Part shown: positions 11,609-22,005 of the stretch, piece by piece
Numbering within the stretch: the stretch's first letter is position 1
How the letters are laid out: each line of letters begins with the position of its first letter
Source: Agarophyton chilense
Lineage: Eukaryota; Rhodophyta; Florideophyceae; Gracilariales; Gracilariaceae
Assembly (NCBI GenBank): GCA_030374765.1
Contig: JARGXX010000095.1
Coordinates: 2,046,001-2,110,000 of the forward strand
Length of the DNA: 64,000 bases
Direction: 5' to 3'
Position numbers and translations under genes: made by a program
Notes under the pieces: model-generated
The model's input: the letters and a program-made list of their open reading frames with translations, nothing else
What the model was told of the DNA's origin: nothing
The model's database searches: none

Positions 11609-12449
11609 CTCACGTCTGTCTAGCGCTGGTGCTGCTTGTGGGGACGACCCACCCCTTCGAGGTATCGGTGACGAATCCACGATGCGGCGCGAGGTGCACC
11701 GACGTGGTACCGATTGGGTTCGAACGCGTGTGTGGAGGTGGCGCTATCCTGTCATCGCCTTGAGAGTAAACCGGAATGCAAAACCGGAAAAAGGTCGCGT
11801 AATTACCGACGGGGCCTCTCAACACCAATAAGGTCTCACAACCGGAAGCTTCCACCACGGACCTAGGCCACCACCTCAATGGTTGTATCGACGCAGGCTC
11901 AAACCCCACCGGCGCCAAGAGTCAATCCTTACAAGGTAGACGAAACCTGAAAGGTCGAAAAGCCAGGAAACCTTCAGGGAAAAGCCGGAGAGCACGGTTA
12001 CGGTCGCGACGCCGCCAATTAAGGGCAGCAATACCTGAAGGGTTGTCGAGCCGTGGGAACGACCAGGCGGGACGGCTCGCGCAGGGACCTAGGAGGGAAC
12101 TGAGGTTTGAGTAACCGGAAAAGGTGAGACACCAACTTGGTTAGACAGGGGGGCCTTGCAGAATCAGAATCGCAAGCAAGCAGGGCCACTACCGAAACGG
12201 TATGCGCGAGCGCGCTAGTTACACTGCATCGCCCTCATGACAGTCCCTACCTGAATGTTTGTCGCTCAAATCGTGCGCCGACGTCATCGCACGCACTCCC
12301 CAACCGATACTAGCGCCGAGTTCTGAACCTCAAGGAATCGCGCGCCGCCCGCAGACACCACTCCAATGCCCGTGCCGCTGTCGCTCGCTCCACCTCGATG
12401 GGTTGATGGAAGGAGACACGGTGCGTGCCTCACGGGTAGGAAGGGGGTC
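11609..12449. other. gypsy element 3' non-coding region with purine tract
   Basis: Between the antisense ORF start and the 3' LTR no sense ORF stands out. The last bases before the LTR (about 12437-12447) are a purine-rich GGTAGGAAGGGGG run, the candidate polypurine tract. The part from about 12230 on is recognisably shared with a diverged copy at 51880-52109. As the segment upstream of the antisense ORF it would have to hold that ORF's promoter, unless the 3' LTR supplies it. Confidence 0.6.
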
Positions 12450-13085
12450 TGTCGTATAGTGGCAGAAGGTCTGACCTTTGAGGTTGTCAATATACTACAC
12501 TGACCTTGTAGGTGATGGATGCGAGGGATCATCGGACATGCAGCTCCGGGCGACCTACCATCTAGGTGTTGTCAGCCACGTGTAGTGTTGACATGTACCT
12601 TCTGGTTGAGTGAGTGTTAGTACCTGTAATTGTAATGATATCTATTTTAGTACAGTAGTGGAGTGGCCACCTGGCACTGTAGCCAGTGCTGACCAGGTCT
12701 CTGACACTAGGTCAGAGAACTTGCCTTGCTGGCACCTCCCGGGTGATCTGGAGAGTGCAGTCCACTACATATAGGAAACTGCACCTCCCCCACACTAATC
12801 TGATAAAGACAGGCACCACTTGGGTCACGACTATACCTTTTGGTTCATTGTTTCTCAACTACCACACAGGATTTCCCGCGCGTCGACGCCTACCATCGTT
12901 CACCTACACGGTTTAGGCTAGTCGCCCCGCCGTTTGCCCCTGCGGGTTTTCACGGTACCCTGTTGCCATCGAGGTTTACTACGTCTACCTTAGCTAAGGT
13001 TGAGCTTCAACACGCTCCCTACGGTTGAGCGTCACTACGCTCCCGAGACAAGACAGTAGCATACCCCAGAGGTGATTGTACGACA
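12450..13085 (+). repeat. 3' LTR of the gypsy element
   Basis: Same TGTCGTA...TACGACA ends as the 5' LTR, with about 98% identity by eye. The differences cluster in the second half, including a 2-bp insertion near 12991. Confidence 0.95.
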
Positions 13086-13090
13086 GGCAC
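13086..13090. repeat. target-site duplication GGCAC, right copy
   Basis: Exact copy of 3766-3770, immediately after the 3' LTR. Confidence 0.95.
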
Positions 13091-13841
13091 GAGGCATGCA
13101 CGTGTCAACGGTCGCAAAACTGCCTGGATTGGATCTAAAGATGATGTCTGTGCTCTGAGTGGACCGTGAGAGCAGATATTTTATCAGAATTTCTAGCAGT
13201 ACTAAACAAGGAACTCCCATTTCTCTTCAAAGATGAAAACCAACTGATGAAATAACAAAGAAAATTCCGCTTTCTATTTTATCCCAGAGGTTTCCAAGGA
13301 GTACTATTATTTTTGTTCAAGCATTGATACGAGTAATAGGCCACTTCAAGATGATCTGAATATCGAAAAGAAGTTCGATGTGAAGGAATGGTCTTTTAGA
13401 GTGAATACTTCTTCGCTTGCAATGTGCGTGGTTGATGCTTGGAATCTTTACAAGGGTGCATATGGAAACACATTCAAGCATACACAGCATAATTTATATT
13501 CTAGTCTTGCGGACGGATTAATATATAACAACTGGGATGCTATTCGAACTATGAAAAGAAAATGTAAGCAGGAAGATGAAATAGAAAATCCATATATGGA
13601 TGGTACCAGCATTCATTGAATGCAGACCTATTGCAAACGAAGGAATTTAGAAGGCTATTTGACGTTTCAAACAAATCAAGGACGATGCAAACTCTACAAA
13701 ACTACTTACAAATCAAATTTTGTTGGTTCAGAATGCAAAAAGTGTAATGATATGGATTTGTATATATGTCACCGTGGAACCGGTCTGGAGTGTTTTATAG
13801 ATCATCTGTGTGACATTCATCACGTTTCGAGCAACATGTAG
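13091..13841 (+). pseudogene. piggyBac-type transposase, 3' portion (decayed)
   Basis: This continues the transposase cut by the gypsy element. The segment at about 13290-13619 reads SKEYYYFCSSIDTSNRPLQ and then KEWSFRVNTSSLAMCVVDAWNLYKGAYG, the late catalytic-domain pattern of piggyBac proteins. The last part (13620-13841) is Cys/His-rich (SECKKCNDMDLYICHRGTG and CDIHH), matching the C-terminal cysteine-rich zinc-binding domain that contacts the element ends. Stops separate the pieces, so it is not functional. Confidence 0.7.
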
Positions 13842-14407
13842 TCAACAACATTGACTTTCGTGTGTCAAAATGCGTTTTTAAGGCTTTTTAGAGGCATCTT
13901 TTAAAAGAATAAAGCAAAAGTTCAAATTATCTTAAGCCCCCTACTAATTCAATCCGCGTTATTCAACTTGCTAGATATATTATGGTCTCTGACGAAACAA
14001 TCTCTTTAGCAGATCTCACCTTATTCTGTCTGCTACTGAAGTGGACGCAAATGCGTTCTTAGACCATAATAATTTTTAGAATTATTCGAGCTCTCGTAGG
14101 AGTTTTTGAGTTACACTGAACTTTGCGAGGTTTGAACTCTATTTTTATCAGTCTCCGAGCGGTCGTGAAACCACTGAGCTGCTGTTACTGAAGACAACTG
14201 TCTAAGGAATGTACTTTAAAGCAGGAGGAACATGGTTAGAAAATTAGTTTTTTACTTACAAAATTGAATACGCCGCTGCAGTATGGAAACCAGCGGTTTT
14301 TACTAATTTTTTCGAAAATAGAACTGGCCTCATGTGAGGCCAAACCGCCGGGCGTGTAGACACTAGAGTGGGGTGAAGTGAGACGATTACCAACCGAATT
14401 TATTGTA
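13842..14407. other. intergenic, no gene seen
   Basis: AT-rich, without supported coding sequence. It probably contains the 3' end of the piggyBac-type element, but its terminal repeat was not identified. Confidence 0.4.
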
Positions 14408-15708
14408 CAGTGCGTTTCAAAAACATATCCCTTTACAAAAACTGCGCCAAAAAGGCATTTCACGTACTGTAGAGCAAATTTCACAACAAATAAAAACCAC
14501 TAAGTCAATAACACTGTTTCAAAAGAATATCCTTTATACAATCATTCGCTCAATTATGGCTCGTGGCGCACCTCTGACACGCTCTGAACAGCTGGAAATC
14601 ATGGAATTAGTAGGTCAGGGTATGATTCCAGCAGATATAGCCCGAAAACTCAAGCGCAGCCCAAAAACAATCAGCAACTTCATAAAAAACCCCGCTACAT
14701 ACGGAACAAAGCGTTCAACCGGCCGTCCTACGGCACTATTCCCGGCCGATAAGCGTGGAATTAAGCGAGAACTATGCCGCAACACTTCATCCTGCGGAAA
14801 AATTGTCAAAAATCTAAATTTGCGTCTATCAAGATCTGCAATATGGCGTGAAGTCAACCGTCAAAATTTGTTCAAGTACACAAAAATGAGGAAAACTTTT
14901 TTTTAAAAGATAATCACAAGAAAAATCGAGTTGAATGGTGTGCTCAAAAGGCTTATTGGAAAATGAAATGGAATAATGTTATCTTTTCAGACGAAAAACA
15001 GTTTAACCTTGATGGTCCAGATTGCTTTAAATTTTATTGACATGATCTACGAAAAGAAAAGAAGGAATTTGGGACTAGGCATTCAGGAGGCGCATCAGTA
15101 ATGGTTTGGGCTGGTATCTCTACGAAAGGAGCAACTGATATGGCTTTTGTTGAAACTACAATAAACTCTGAGAACTATGCTGAGGTTCTAGAAAACTATC
15201 TTTTACCTTTTGCATACTGTATGCACGGAGAAGAATTCATTTTTTAGCAAGATAATGCATCTGTGCATAAGTCTAATTCTATGAAACAGTGGTTCAATAG
15301 TCTAAATATGTCGGTTATGGAATGGCCTGCGCGCTCTCCTGACCTCAACCCTATCGAAAACATTTGGGGAATGTTGGCCCGAATGGTTTATGGGCAAGGA
15401 AGGCAATTTGATACAGTTTTTGATCTGAAAAAAATTGTATCAAAGATTGCTGGGAAAAGATTGACTGTAATGCTATCAATCCTTTTATAGAATCAATGCC
15501 AAAGCGGTGTATAAGTGTTATACAGGCTAGAGGAGCAAAAAAAAACTACTGAACTCGCGTTAGAATAAAAAGGATGCAATAAAGGTTATGATTTCGAAAC
15601 AGTTTTTTTACTTGAAAATTTTTTCACACTGATTTTGTTAGTTTTACTGTAGCCAAAACGTCGATTTTTGGAAAATTTGCGCGAGGGATATGATTTTGAA
15701 ACGTACTT
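14408..15708 (+). mobile_element. Tc1/mariner element with terminal inverted repeats and TA duplication
   Basis: The ends are imperfect inverted repeats: left CAGTGCGTTTCAAAAACATA, and right (complement) AAGTACGTTTCAAAATCATA, both continuing into ATCCC. Each end abuts a TA dinucleotide (14406-14407 and 15709-15710), the standard Tc1/mariner target duplication. It is 1.3 kb long with one transposase gene inside. Confidence 0.85.
14556..15512 (+). pseudogene. Tc1/mariner transposase (DD34E type), frameshifted
   Basis: The start is ATG at 14556 (MARGAPLTRSEQ). An N-terminal helix-turn-helix (IPADIARKLKRSPKTISNFI) is followed by a GRPT linker (GRPTALF) and a second helical domain. After about 14903 the frame shifts. 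The catalytic part then reads VIFSDEKQFNLDGPD, ASVMVWAGIS, QDNASVHKS and WPARSPDLNPIENIWG. Thirty-four residues separate the second Asp from the Glu, which is DD34E. Two internal stops (near 15040 and 15246) and the frameshift inactivate this copy. Confidence 0.88.
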
Positions 15709-15710
15709 TA

Positions 15711-16306
15711 TGAAGTAGATGAAGGCGCTATATGAATGAATATGAGTGCTGATGATAGACGTTCGAGTTACTTTGTGTACCTGTCTTTTTTTACATTGTT
15801 TTAGAGTACAGGGACAGAGTTACGACTTCGGTTTTTAGCCCTAGAAGAACTTTGCAACGATTTTGGCCATATCTTTGGTCCTACAAAAGCGGTATTTTGT
15901 ATAGTTGATTTGGAGCGCTATACATTTGTAAAAGCCGGTTGTGAAGGTTTTTTATAAATATCTATCGACGTTAGATAGATTCCTATGACGCACTGTTTCT
16001 CATCTCTTACTTTCAAAGATTGTGCTCCACTCATCAGTCCTCGGATCCAAACTGGATACACAGGTGTAATAAGCGGAACAAAAGCGCCCACGCGATGTTA
16101 GAAAAAGCCCAGTTTGGACATATCCAAGAAGTAATCTCTTTGATAAGACCTCAAATAAAACCGGGTTGACTAGCGAACGTGGTGTTAAACCGGAATCAAG
16201 GAAACAGAAAACACTGAATATTCGGCACAACATTTCGCACTTTCACTGTTTGCTAAGTTAAACTATTGACTGACAACCATGTCTTGTACATAGACATAAA
16301 CTTTAT
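15711..16306. other. intergenic, no gene seen
   Basis: Low-GC sequence between the mariner element and the 3' end of the bZIP gene. No coding or structural signal is supported. Confidence 0.4.
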
Positions 16307-17629
16307 CTAGGACCCTTCTCCAGCTGGCAGGGATGTGACGTCCGGGAGCTCTGTATTTAGCGGAATCACCAGCGGAGATTCACCAGCATCCTTTCCGCAG
16401 ATTCTCCTATATTCTTCCGCCACCTCTCTCCATTTCTCTTGAAAGACTTCAGAAATCTGACGCATAAGTTCGCACTCCATTCTTAGCGCCTTGTCCTCCT
16501 CTTCCAGTTTTTCCAACCTCATCCTCTGTTTTGCTCGGCACTTCTCCACGCTTTCCCTGTTCCGTACCCGTCTTAGCTTTTTAAGTTCCTCCTCATTATC
16601 TGCTTCCTCAATCTTCCGTTTCGTGCCTCTTTTCTCTGCATCGCGAGACTGGTGCCTGTCATCACCCACCTCCTGCTTTGCCTGCTCCTCACAGACACGG
16701 GATACCACAGGCGGGACATCAGAGGTTCTTTTCGCCATTCGTTTCAAGACCCTGCGAACCACTGCCCCCTCCCGTGATCTTTTCCCACTGACAAGCCTGC
16801 CATGCACGTCCTGTTTCGCGGCTTGCAGTGTTCCGCTTGGAAGCCCAGAAGGGAGCAGATGACTGGTAGCCACTCTTTGAACTTCCTCGGGAGGCTCAGC
16901 GATTGCCTGCGGAGTTTCCGACCCACAAATCTGCGAAAGCCTGACCCGCACGGGCTCAGTTCCGATGCGGACGTTCGCATGACCAGATTCGAGCGGGAGA
17001 GAAAAGAATCTTCTCTCTGGCATCACAAAGCCATTCGATAGGGTAGCCGTCGTACAGTTTGTTCCATATTCTGATCTGTTGACGGCTTGCGGAAGAGGGG
17101 TTGGCATGATGTTCCCTTGCCACATCGTCTGGATTGCGCTGATGGTGGGCGATGCTTGAGACGGCTGGCCAGTGCTGGGAACCACGAGAGGAAATGAATT
17201 AGGGTCAGCAACTTCATGCTTCTCTCCGCCGGCGAATGAAGTGCGATGTAACATTTCCATCGTAACATCGGAAATGGAGCGGGTAAACATCGGCATGATA
17301 GGCTCAGCGTCGTTGTTTTGGGCTCCTTCTTCGCTGGTGATCGGAGCCGCCCCTGTTTGGTCTTCATTCGCCCTCACGAGATCAAAAAACTCATCCTGAG
17401 CGTTTTGCCCAGAAGGCGACGACATTGGGTGATGGGAAGAGAGCAAGCCCAGGTTGTCCACAGGGAGAGGGGGCGGAGCAATGTAGTCAGCTTCGCAGTC
17501 GGGAACATCAACCAGTCCCCCATCTTGCGCAGAAGCACTGTTTAAATACCCCAGGAGACCCTGGGCAGGATGTTCAGAAAGACAGTCTGGAGAAGACTCA
17601 AAGTTCAGGAAGTCATTCGGGTTGTTCAT
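16307..17629 (-). CDS. bZIP transcription factor
   Basis: A 440-residue, single-exon protein with an ATG start (MNNPNDFLNFESS). Residues about 1-150 are acidic and Pro/Ser-rich, typical of an activation region. Residues about 260-345 are basic and charged. The bZIP lies near 348-400: basic region RRVRNRESVEKCRAKQRMR, with the N-x7-R spacing of DNA-contacting residues, followed by a short heptad zipper (LEKLEEEDKALRMECELM). bZIPs bind DNA as dimers in the nucleus, here with unknown targets. The basic region NRESVEKCRAKQR departs from the usual NRxSAxxSR in having Glu-Lys-Cys before the Arg. A TATA-like element lies 134 bases upstream. Confidence 0.9.
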   Translation of the reverse strand: MNNPNDFLNFESSPDCLSEHPAQGLLGYLNSASAQDGGLVDVPDCEADYIAPPPLPVDNLGLLSSHHPMSSPSGQNAQDEFFDLVRANEDQTGAAPITSEEGAQNNDAEPIMPMFTRSISDVTMEMLHRTSFAGGEKHEVADPNSFPLVVPSTGQPSQASPTISAIQTMWQGNIMPTPLPQAVNRSEYGTNCTTATLSNGFVMPERRFFSLPLESGHANVRIGTEPVRVRLSQICGSETPQAIAEPPEEVQRVATSHLLPSGLPSGTLQAAKQDVHGRLVSGKRSREGAVVRRVLKRMAKRTSDVPPVVSRVCEEQAKQEVGDDRHQSRDAEKRGTKRKIEEADNEEELKKLRRVRNRESVEKCRAKQRMRLEKLEEEDKALRMECELMRQISEVFQEKWREVAEEYRRICGKDAGESPLVIPLNTELPDVTSLPAGEGS

Positions 17630-17762
17630 TTTTTGCTGGATAAAGCTTGTGAGAACCCTGTTTGAGCTGAAGAAATCCGTGTGAGTAGAACTTGAGAAAG
17701 ATGCGAGCCGACGAACTTCTTGGTCGTCTTCTTGGTCGTCAACGGGAAGACCTCCATGTCGG

Positions 17763-17769
17763 TTTTATA
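17763..17769 (-). promoter_or_regulatory. TATA-like element upstream of the bZIP gene
   Basis: TATAAAA on the minus strand, 134 bases before the bZIP ATG. A tandem TTCTTGGTCGTC TTCTTGGTCGTC repeat (about 17717-17740) sits between the two, in the likely leader. Confidence 0.4.
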
Positions 17770-19218
17770 CTTCTGAACTCGATGAAGAATTCCCTGAACA
17801 GAATTAGTATGCTTAAAAGGTTGTGTGGAGAGTTACTAACAAATATTTAAACTGCGTTTACGAGAGCAAGTCTGTTTCTTGGGAGGTTGTCGTTGGCGTT
17901 GGGAGCCGAGCAGAAGTGCATGAAAATCCCAAAAAGGTATGTTCTGCAGTTCCGTGCAGGTGAACCAGAAAACCTTGCCGAGATTGAAAATGATTTAGCC
18001 GGAATTAAGACCACTTCATTATGACTTTCGACCATACGGGGAGAGGTTATGATTACGAAAATTTTCAAGTACATATGATACTTGCCTGGAAGAAAAAGTG
18101 AGAACAAATACCCCTTCTTCATGATTGTGTCAGATGCGGTATTCGGTTTCAAGCTGATCACAAGCCTTACCACACCGAGTGAAATCAATGAGAAGATGAA
18201 GAATGATAGTTCAGTTGATCTTCGTCGAAGAAGTGAGAATAGTTGCATGGCATGCTTTTTTCTGTACTGTCATCTTCCTTCGAGTGTCAGTCACAAAGAG
18301 ACTCATTGAAGAGAACTGCCCTGAAGATTTGAAAGTGAAATATGGGCTCAAGAATGTTGTCGCACAACCTCGGACTTTGGTGAGGTTTGCGTGTGGGATA
18401 GATGAAGAAAACAAGTGGTGTCGGCTCTTGGATTGAAACGGCTTTCCGAGACATTGATGATGCTACGTAACGGTTGAACTAACCTGATTGGTGCATGAAT
18501 AGTGTGCCTTTCGCAAGAGCAGCTTCGATAGATTAGCATGAGGGAATCATTGGCCTAGTTTGACGAAATTGCAATTGTGCGACTCGGCTCATTTTTCCAT
18601 GTCAAGTCTCAACGATCTCAAGTACGAAAATGGCAGGAGCGAGAACGCTGCATGGCTTCACAAGACGTGGATGCAAGATGCCGATCAGTTGAGAGAAGCT
18701 GCTCGTCCCACAGGAATCGTCGAAAGCCAACAGATCAAAAACGAATGCTCACCAGCAAAGAGCACTTGGAGTAGAAAGCCTGTACGTTTCGTATGTTTGA
18801 TTGGTTACTGCAGAACACATAGATGCAATATGATTGGCTGTGGCAATCGCTTGAAGACCTTCCTTCGAATAACCGTTGCTCGGATAAAGCCACCCAAATG
18901 TCTACTCCACGTGTAGACGTTGGGGATGTGCGAGCACGTCAATTGGCTGAATAAATATCTCAGAGGTCTCTGCGAGCCTCAGACGTCAAGCTGAGTGTGC
19001 AGCGTGGGTGCTACAGTGCAGTAGCAGTAGCACAGATTTCTTTTTTTCCTTTCGTCTTGCTCGTCTCCCCGGAACGATGTAGAAAAAGGGCGGTGTTTGT
19101 CGTGCCTCCTTCCTGTACAAGCGTTTGCGGGACGGGACATTCAGCCTGGTACATGCTCCATCTCTCTAACCTGATAAACGTACGCCGGACTCCTTCAAAA
19201 GCCGCTTTAAATGTCACC
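17770..19218. other. divergent intergenic region between bZIP and phytyl-ester-synthase genes
   Basis: About 1.4 kb without a convincing ORF. Near the plus-strand gene there is a CAATTGG and an ATAAATAT at 18951-18958, plausible core-promoter elements about 265 bases before the chosen ATG. Confidence 0.4.
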
Positions 19219-22005
19219 ATGATGTCCACTACATCGCTTGCCTTCGTTGCCCCAACGCCTCTTCACCACCACCAAAAACATCAAAGGAAGACGTTCAAAA
19301 CATCATTCCAATCTCCGGTAGCAACCGCCCAGCTTCCTCGCACCACCCAAGCTACCCCCTCACCATCGACCAAACGCATCAAGAATGCATCTAAAACATC
19401 TCGCAACCCGCCCTCGAAATCTCCGCTCCCCTATTTTGCCTACTTCTCCAACATGAACCCAAGCACGCTTGGACCGTGTTCCAGGTACCGCGCACGTCGT
19501 GTCCAACCTCAATCGTCAAAACCGGCCCGTTTACCACGCTTCAGTCTCAAATTTGACGTTCCAGGCTTTCCACCAGAGCCGCTGTTCGCCAACTTGCGAA
19601 GTGACAGTCTCAATGAGCACGGTGTGCATGGAGTATTGCACTGGATATCGGCCGATGAGTTTAGCTCTGTTGCAAAATCTGAGGGTGTTTTGCCGTTTCC
19701 GTTTCCAGATTTTGCGCAAGTTCGACATGTAACGTGCATACTCACGGATGGTACAGAGGTCAAGGCACGCACCCTAGTGTTTCAAACACCACCCTTCTCA
19801 CAGCTTGTCACAACTGCCTTGCGCCCGTCTCGTCGATATGTCCAGAGCGCAATACATGGTGCAGAGTTTCATGGGGTCGAATCATCCTACATTGACAAAG
19901 TGCTGCGGCAGATCAAGACGGATAACGGCCCATTAGGTGGGTTTGGTCTCCTGACAGAACCACGTCCTCACCTTTTGGATCGACCTAATCCCAATGAACG
20001 TTTTAGGCGTCCAGTGGATGAAATTTACTCCCCGTACACTCGCATTCCCGCACATGTTGAGCCCGCCGTAGACAAACTGCGCGAAAGTGAAGAAAAGGTC
20101 GCCCTGCACTTGATTCGACTGTCCAGCAAACCTCGAGCCGCGTACAAGAAAAAGCTTTATTACATCCCTGGCATAGATGGAAATGGAAAGGGTATCGTGA
20201 GACAGATTGATTCGATCGAGAAGGAAGGGATCTACGATGTGTCAGGCATCGTTTATCCTCCGCACAATCGCCAGTCAGTGCCGGAGCTGGCATCAGAAAT
20301 TCTCCATCTCATCGAGAAAGACGCAGGCACAGAGCCTGTCTGCATTTACGGAGAAAGCATGGGTGGCGTGTTGTCTATCGTGTGTGTTTGTGAAAATGAA
20401 GAAAGAAGTCAGCAGCAATTGCCGTCGCTGAACCTGGAGTTGGTGATGGTGCTAAACCCTGCTTCAAGCTATCCGCGATCAGCGACTCGAAATTTATGGG
20501 ATACGCTTCTTTCCATTGGGCTGTCTGAGGATGCCTACAAACGGATGTTGCCATTCGCGCTGCTACCATTGCTAATTGACTTTGAGTCATTGGACTCGAA
20601 TGTCGCACTAGAAATTATACCCCGTCTGCGGAAAATGTTAGCGGCTCTCGGCTCTGTTGCAGACATACTTCCGTCGCACGCAGTTCGGTGGCGTATTAGT
20701 TTGTTAAAAGACTTTAATCTTACCAACAAGCAGTACCGCATACTGTCGAATCCGGGCAATGGGACAAAAATGGCAGTGATAGCCGCAATGAATGATAATC
20801 TTCTTCCGAGCTTTTCGGAATTGAAGAGACTGGAGCGACGCATACCCGGGATATACACGATGGTGTTGCCGTACGGAGGCCATGCTGCGGGTATGGATGC
20901 AAGGTTCAATCTGGCTGCGTTTCTTGGTGCATTCAACGTGGATAAATCGTCGCAAAAGCGTTCTCCGTCAAAAGCTACTGAGCAGGTGCTTAGACGGCGA
21001 GAGGCATTTCGCAAGCGGTTTCTCTCGCGCGGCTCCGAACAAAAGTTGAAGCTATCTCGTCAAGATTTGCGCTTCGCAAGGGAGTATGTACAGACGAGTG
21101 TGAGGGAGTTTTCACCAGTGTTCATCGGAGAGGAGAACATCCCAGAGTACGATCCGAAACGGCCTGTGCTTTTCGTGGGCAATCACACGCTGTTGGGGTG
21201 GCTGGACACGGCGCATCCCGTGTATCGTGTGTTGCAGTCACGAGGAGTGTTGATCAGGGCGTTGGCGCACCCGATTTTGCTGCAGCAGTCGTCTCAATCG
21301 TTCCCCATGATGCCGAAGATGGACAGCGAGCAGCTGAAGAAGTTGGGGGTGACTCAAATCGGACCAAACTCGTTGGTGGAGCAACTTTGCCATGGAAATT
21401 GGATGCTGATGTTCCCCGGAGGCGCAACAGAAGCGTTGAAGGACCCAAGAGGAAGAAAGTACGAACTGTTCTGGCCGCGCGATCCGGAGTTTGTGCGCAG
21501 CTGTGCGCTATTTGGGGCACAAATTGTGCCTCTGTCGACGGTGGGGACGGAGGATTCGTACATTCCGTTCTTGAGCTCGTCGCAGTTGAAGACGATGATA
21601 GACGGCGGGTCCAGACTGATGGGGCAGCCGATGGACTGGAGCTTTGCGGCGGACTCGGTGCGGTCGTGGAAGGGAGACGATGAGGAGCTGAGGCCGATGG
21701 TACCGCCGCTGCCGATTCCGACTGAAGCGGATCGCACGTACTACCGGTTCGGGAAGGCGTTGCACGTGCCGGAGGAGTGCGTGACGGACAGGGAGATGGA
21801 GCGCAGGGTGTACGAGCAGGCCAGGGAGGCGGTAAGAGAGGGCATTGAGATTCTGCTGCGGCGGCGGGAGGCGGATGAATACAGGCGACGTGGAAAACGG
21901 CGGGAATTCGCGCAGGAATACGGGGAAGAGGCGGACGCGCCCTGCGGGCAGGCGTGGTTGTGGAAACGAGACGGCGGATATCTTGACGAGGATTTGCAGC
22001 CGTGA
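19219..22005 (+). CDS. plastid phytyl ester synthase / diacylglycerol acyltransferase-like protein
   Basis: A 928-residue protein from the ATG at 19219. The frame is open further upstream but only with GTG or a less suitable ATG. The N-terminus MMSTTSLAFVAPTP, followed by Ser/Thr/Lys/His-rich sequence, looks like a plastid transit peptide. An alpha/beta-hydrolase domain follows (YYIPGIDGNGKG; nucleophile elbow GESMGG with Ser near 380; late His in YGGHAAGMDARFNLAAF). The second half is an LPLAT-type acyltransferase: FVGNHTLLGWLD near 653, GNWMLMFPGGATEAL, YELFWPRDPEFVRSCALFGAQIVP. This two-domain layout is that of the plant ELT/PES family, which makes phytyl fatty-acid esters and triacylglycerol in plastids during chlorophyll or galactolipid turnover. 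Substrate specificity is inferred. Confidence 0.9.
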   Translation: MMSTTSLAFVAPTPLHHHQKHQRKTFKTSFQSPVATAQLPRTTQATPSPSTKRIKNASKTSRNPPSKSPLPYFAYFSNMNPSTLGPCSRYRARRVQPQSSKPARLPRFSLKFDVPGFPPEPLFANLRSDSLNEHGVHGVLHWISADEFSSVAKSEGVLPFPFPDFAQVRHVTCILTDGTEVKARTLVFQTPPFSQLVTTALRPSRRYVQSAIHGAEFHGVESSYIDKVLRQIKTDNGPLGGFGLLTEPRPHLLDRPNPNERFRRPVDEIYSPYTRIPAHVEPAVDKLRESEEKVALHLIRLSSKPRAAYKKKLYYIPGIDGNGKGIVRQIDSIEKEGIYDVSGIVYPPHNRQSVPELASEILHLIEKDAGTEPVCIYGESMGGVLSIVCVCENEERSQQQLPSLNLELVMVLNPASSYPRSATRNLWDTLLSIGLSEDAYKRMLPFALLPLLIDFESLDSNVALEIIPRLRKMLAALGSVADILPSHAVRWRISLLKDFNLTNKQYRILSNPGNGTKMAVIAAMNDNLLPSFSELKRLERRIPGIYTMVLPYGGHAAGMDARFNLAAFLGAFNVDKSSQKRSPSKATEQVLRRREAFRKRFLSRGSEQKLKLSRQDLRFAREYVQTSVREFSPVFIGEENIPEYDPKRPVLFVGNHTLLGWLDTAHPVYRVLQSRGVLIRALAHPILLQQSSQSFPMMPKMDSEQLKKLGVTQIGPNSLVEQLCHGNWMLMFPGGATEALKDPRGRKYELFWPRDPEFVRSCALFGAQIVPLSTVGTEDSYIPFLSSSQLKTMIDGGSRLMGQPMDWSFAADSVRSWKGDDEELRPMVPPLPIPTEADRTYYRFGKALHVPEECVTDREMERRVYEQAREAVREGIEILLRRREADEYRRRGKRREFAQEYGEEADAPCGQAWLWKRDGGYLDEDLQP

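Larger units (their letters stand above)
3771..13085 (+). mobile_element. Ty3/gypsy chromovirus-like LTR retrotransposon with antisense ORF
   Basis: A structurally complete but coding-defective element. In order: 634-bp 5' LTR, primer-binding-site candidate, gag, a gap where the protease should be, RT, RNase H, integrase, C-terminal chromodomain, an antisense ORF of over 700 codons, about 700 bp without sense coding, a purine tract and a 636-bp 3' LTR. The RT-RH-INT order and the chromodomain place it among chromoviruses. By eye the LTRs differ at about 11 positions plus one 2-bp indel, so insertion is fairly recent. It is nested in a piggyBac-type transposase and flanked by GGCAC duplications. 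The sense ORFs have frame changes and stops, so it is probably non-autonomous. Confidence 0.93.

Noticed and set aside
11681-11745. Upstream extension of the antisense ORF
   Set aside because: No ATG between the TAG near 11744 and 11608. A GTG start at 11680 is not expected in a nuclear gene, though a spliced leader exon cannot be excluded.
18997-19218. N-terminal extension of the PES-like protein
   Set aside because: It would start at GTG, and the following 74 residues do not resemble the family. The ATG at 19219 gives a transit-like start.
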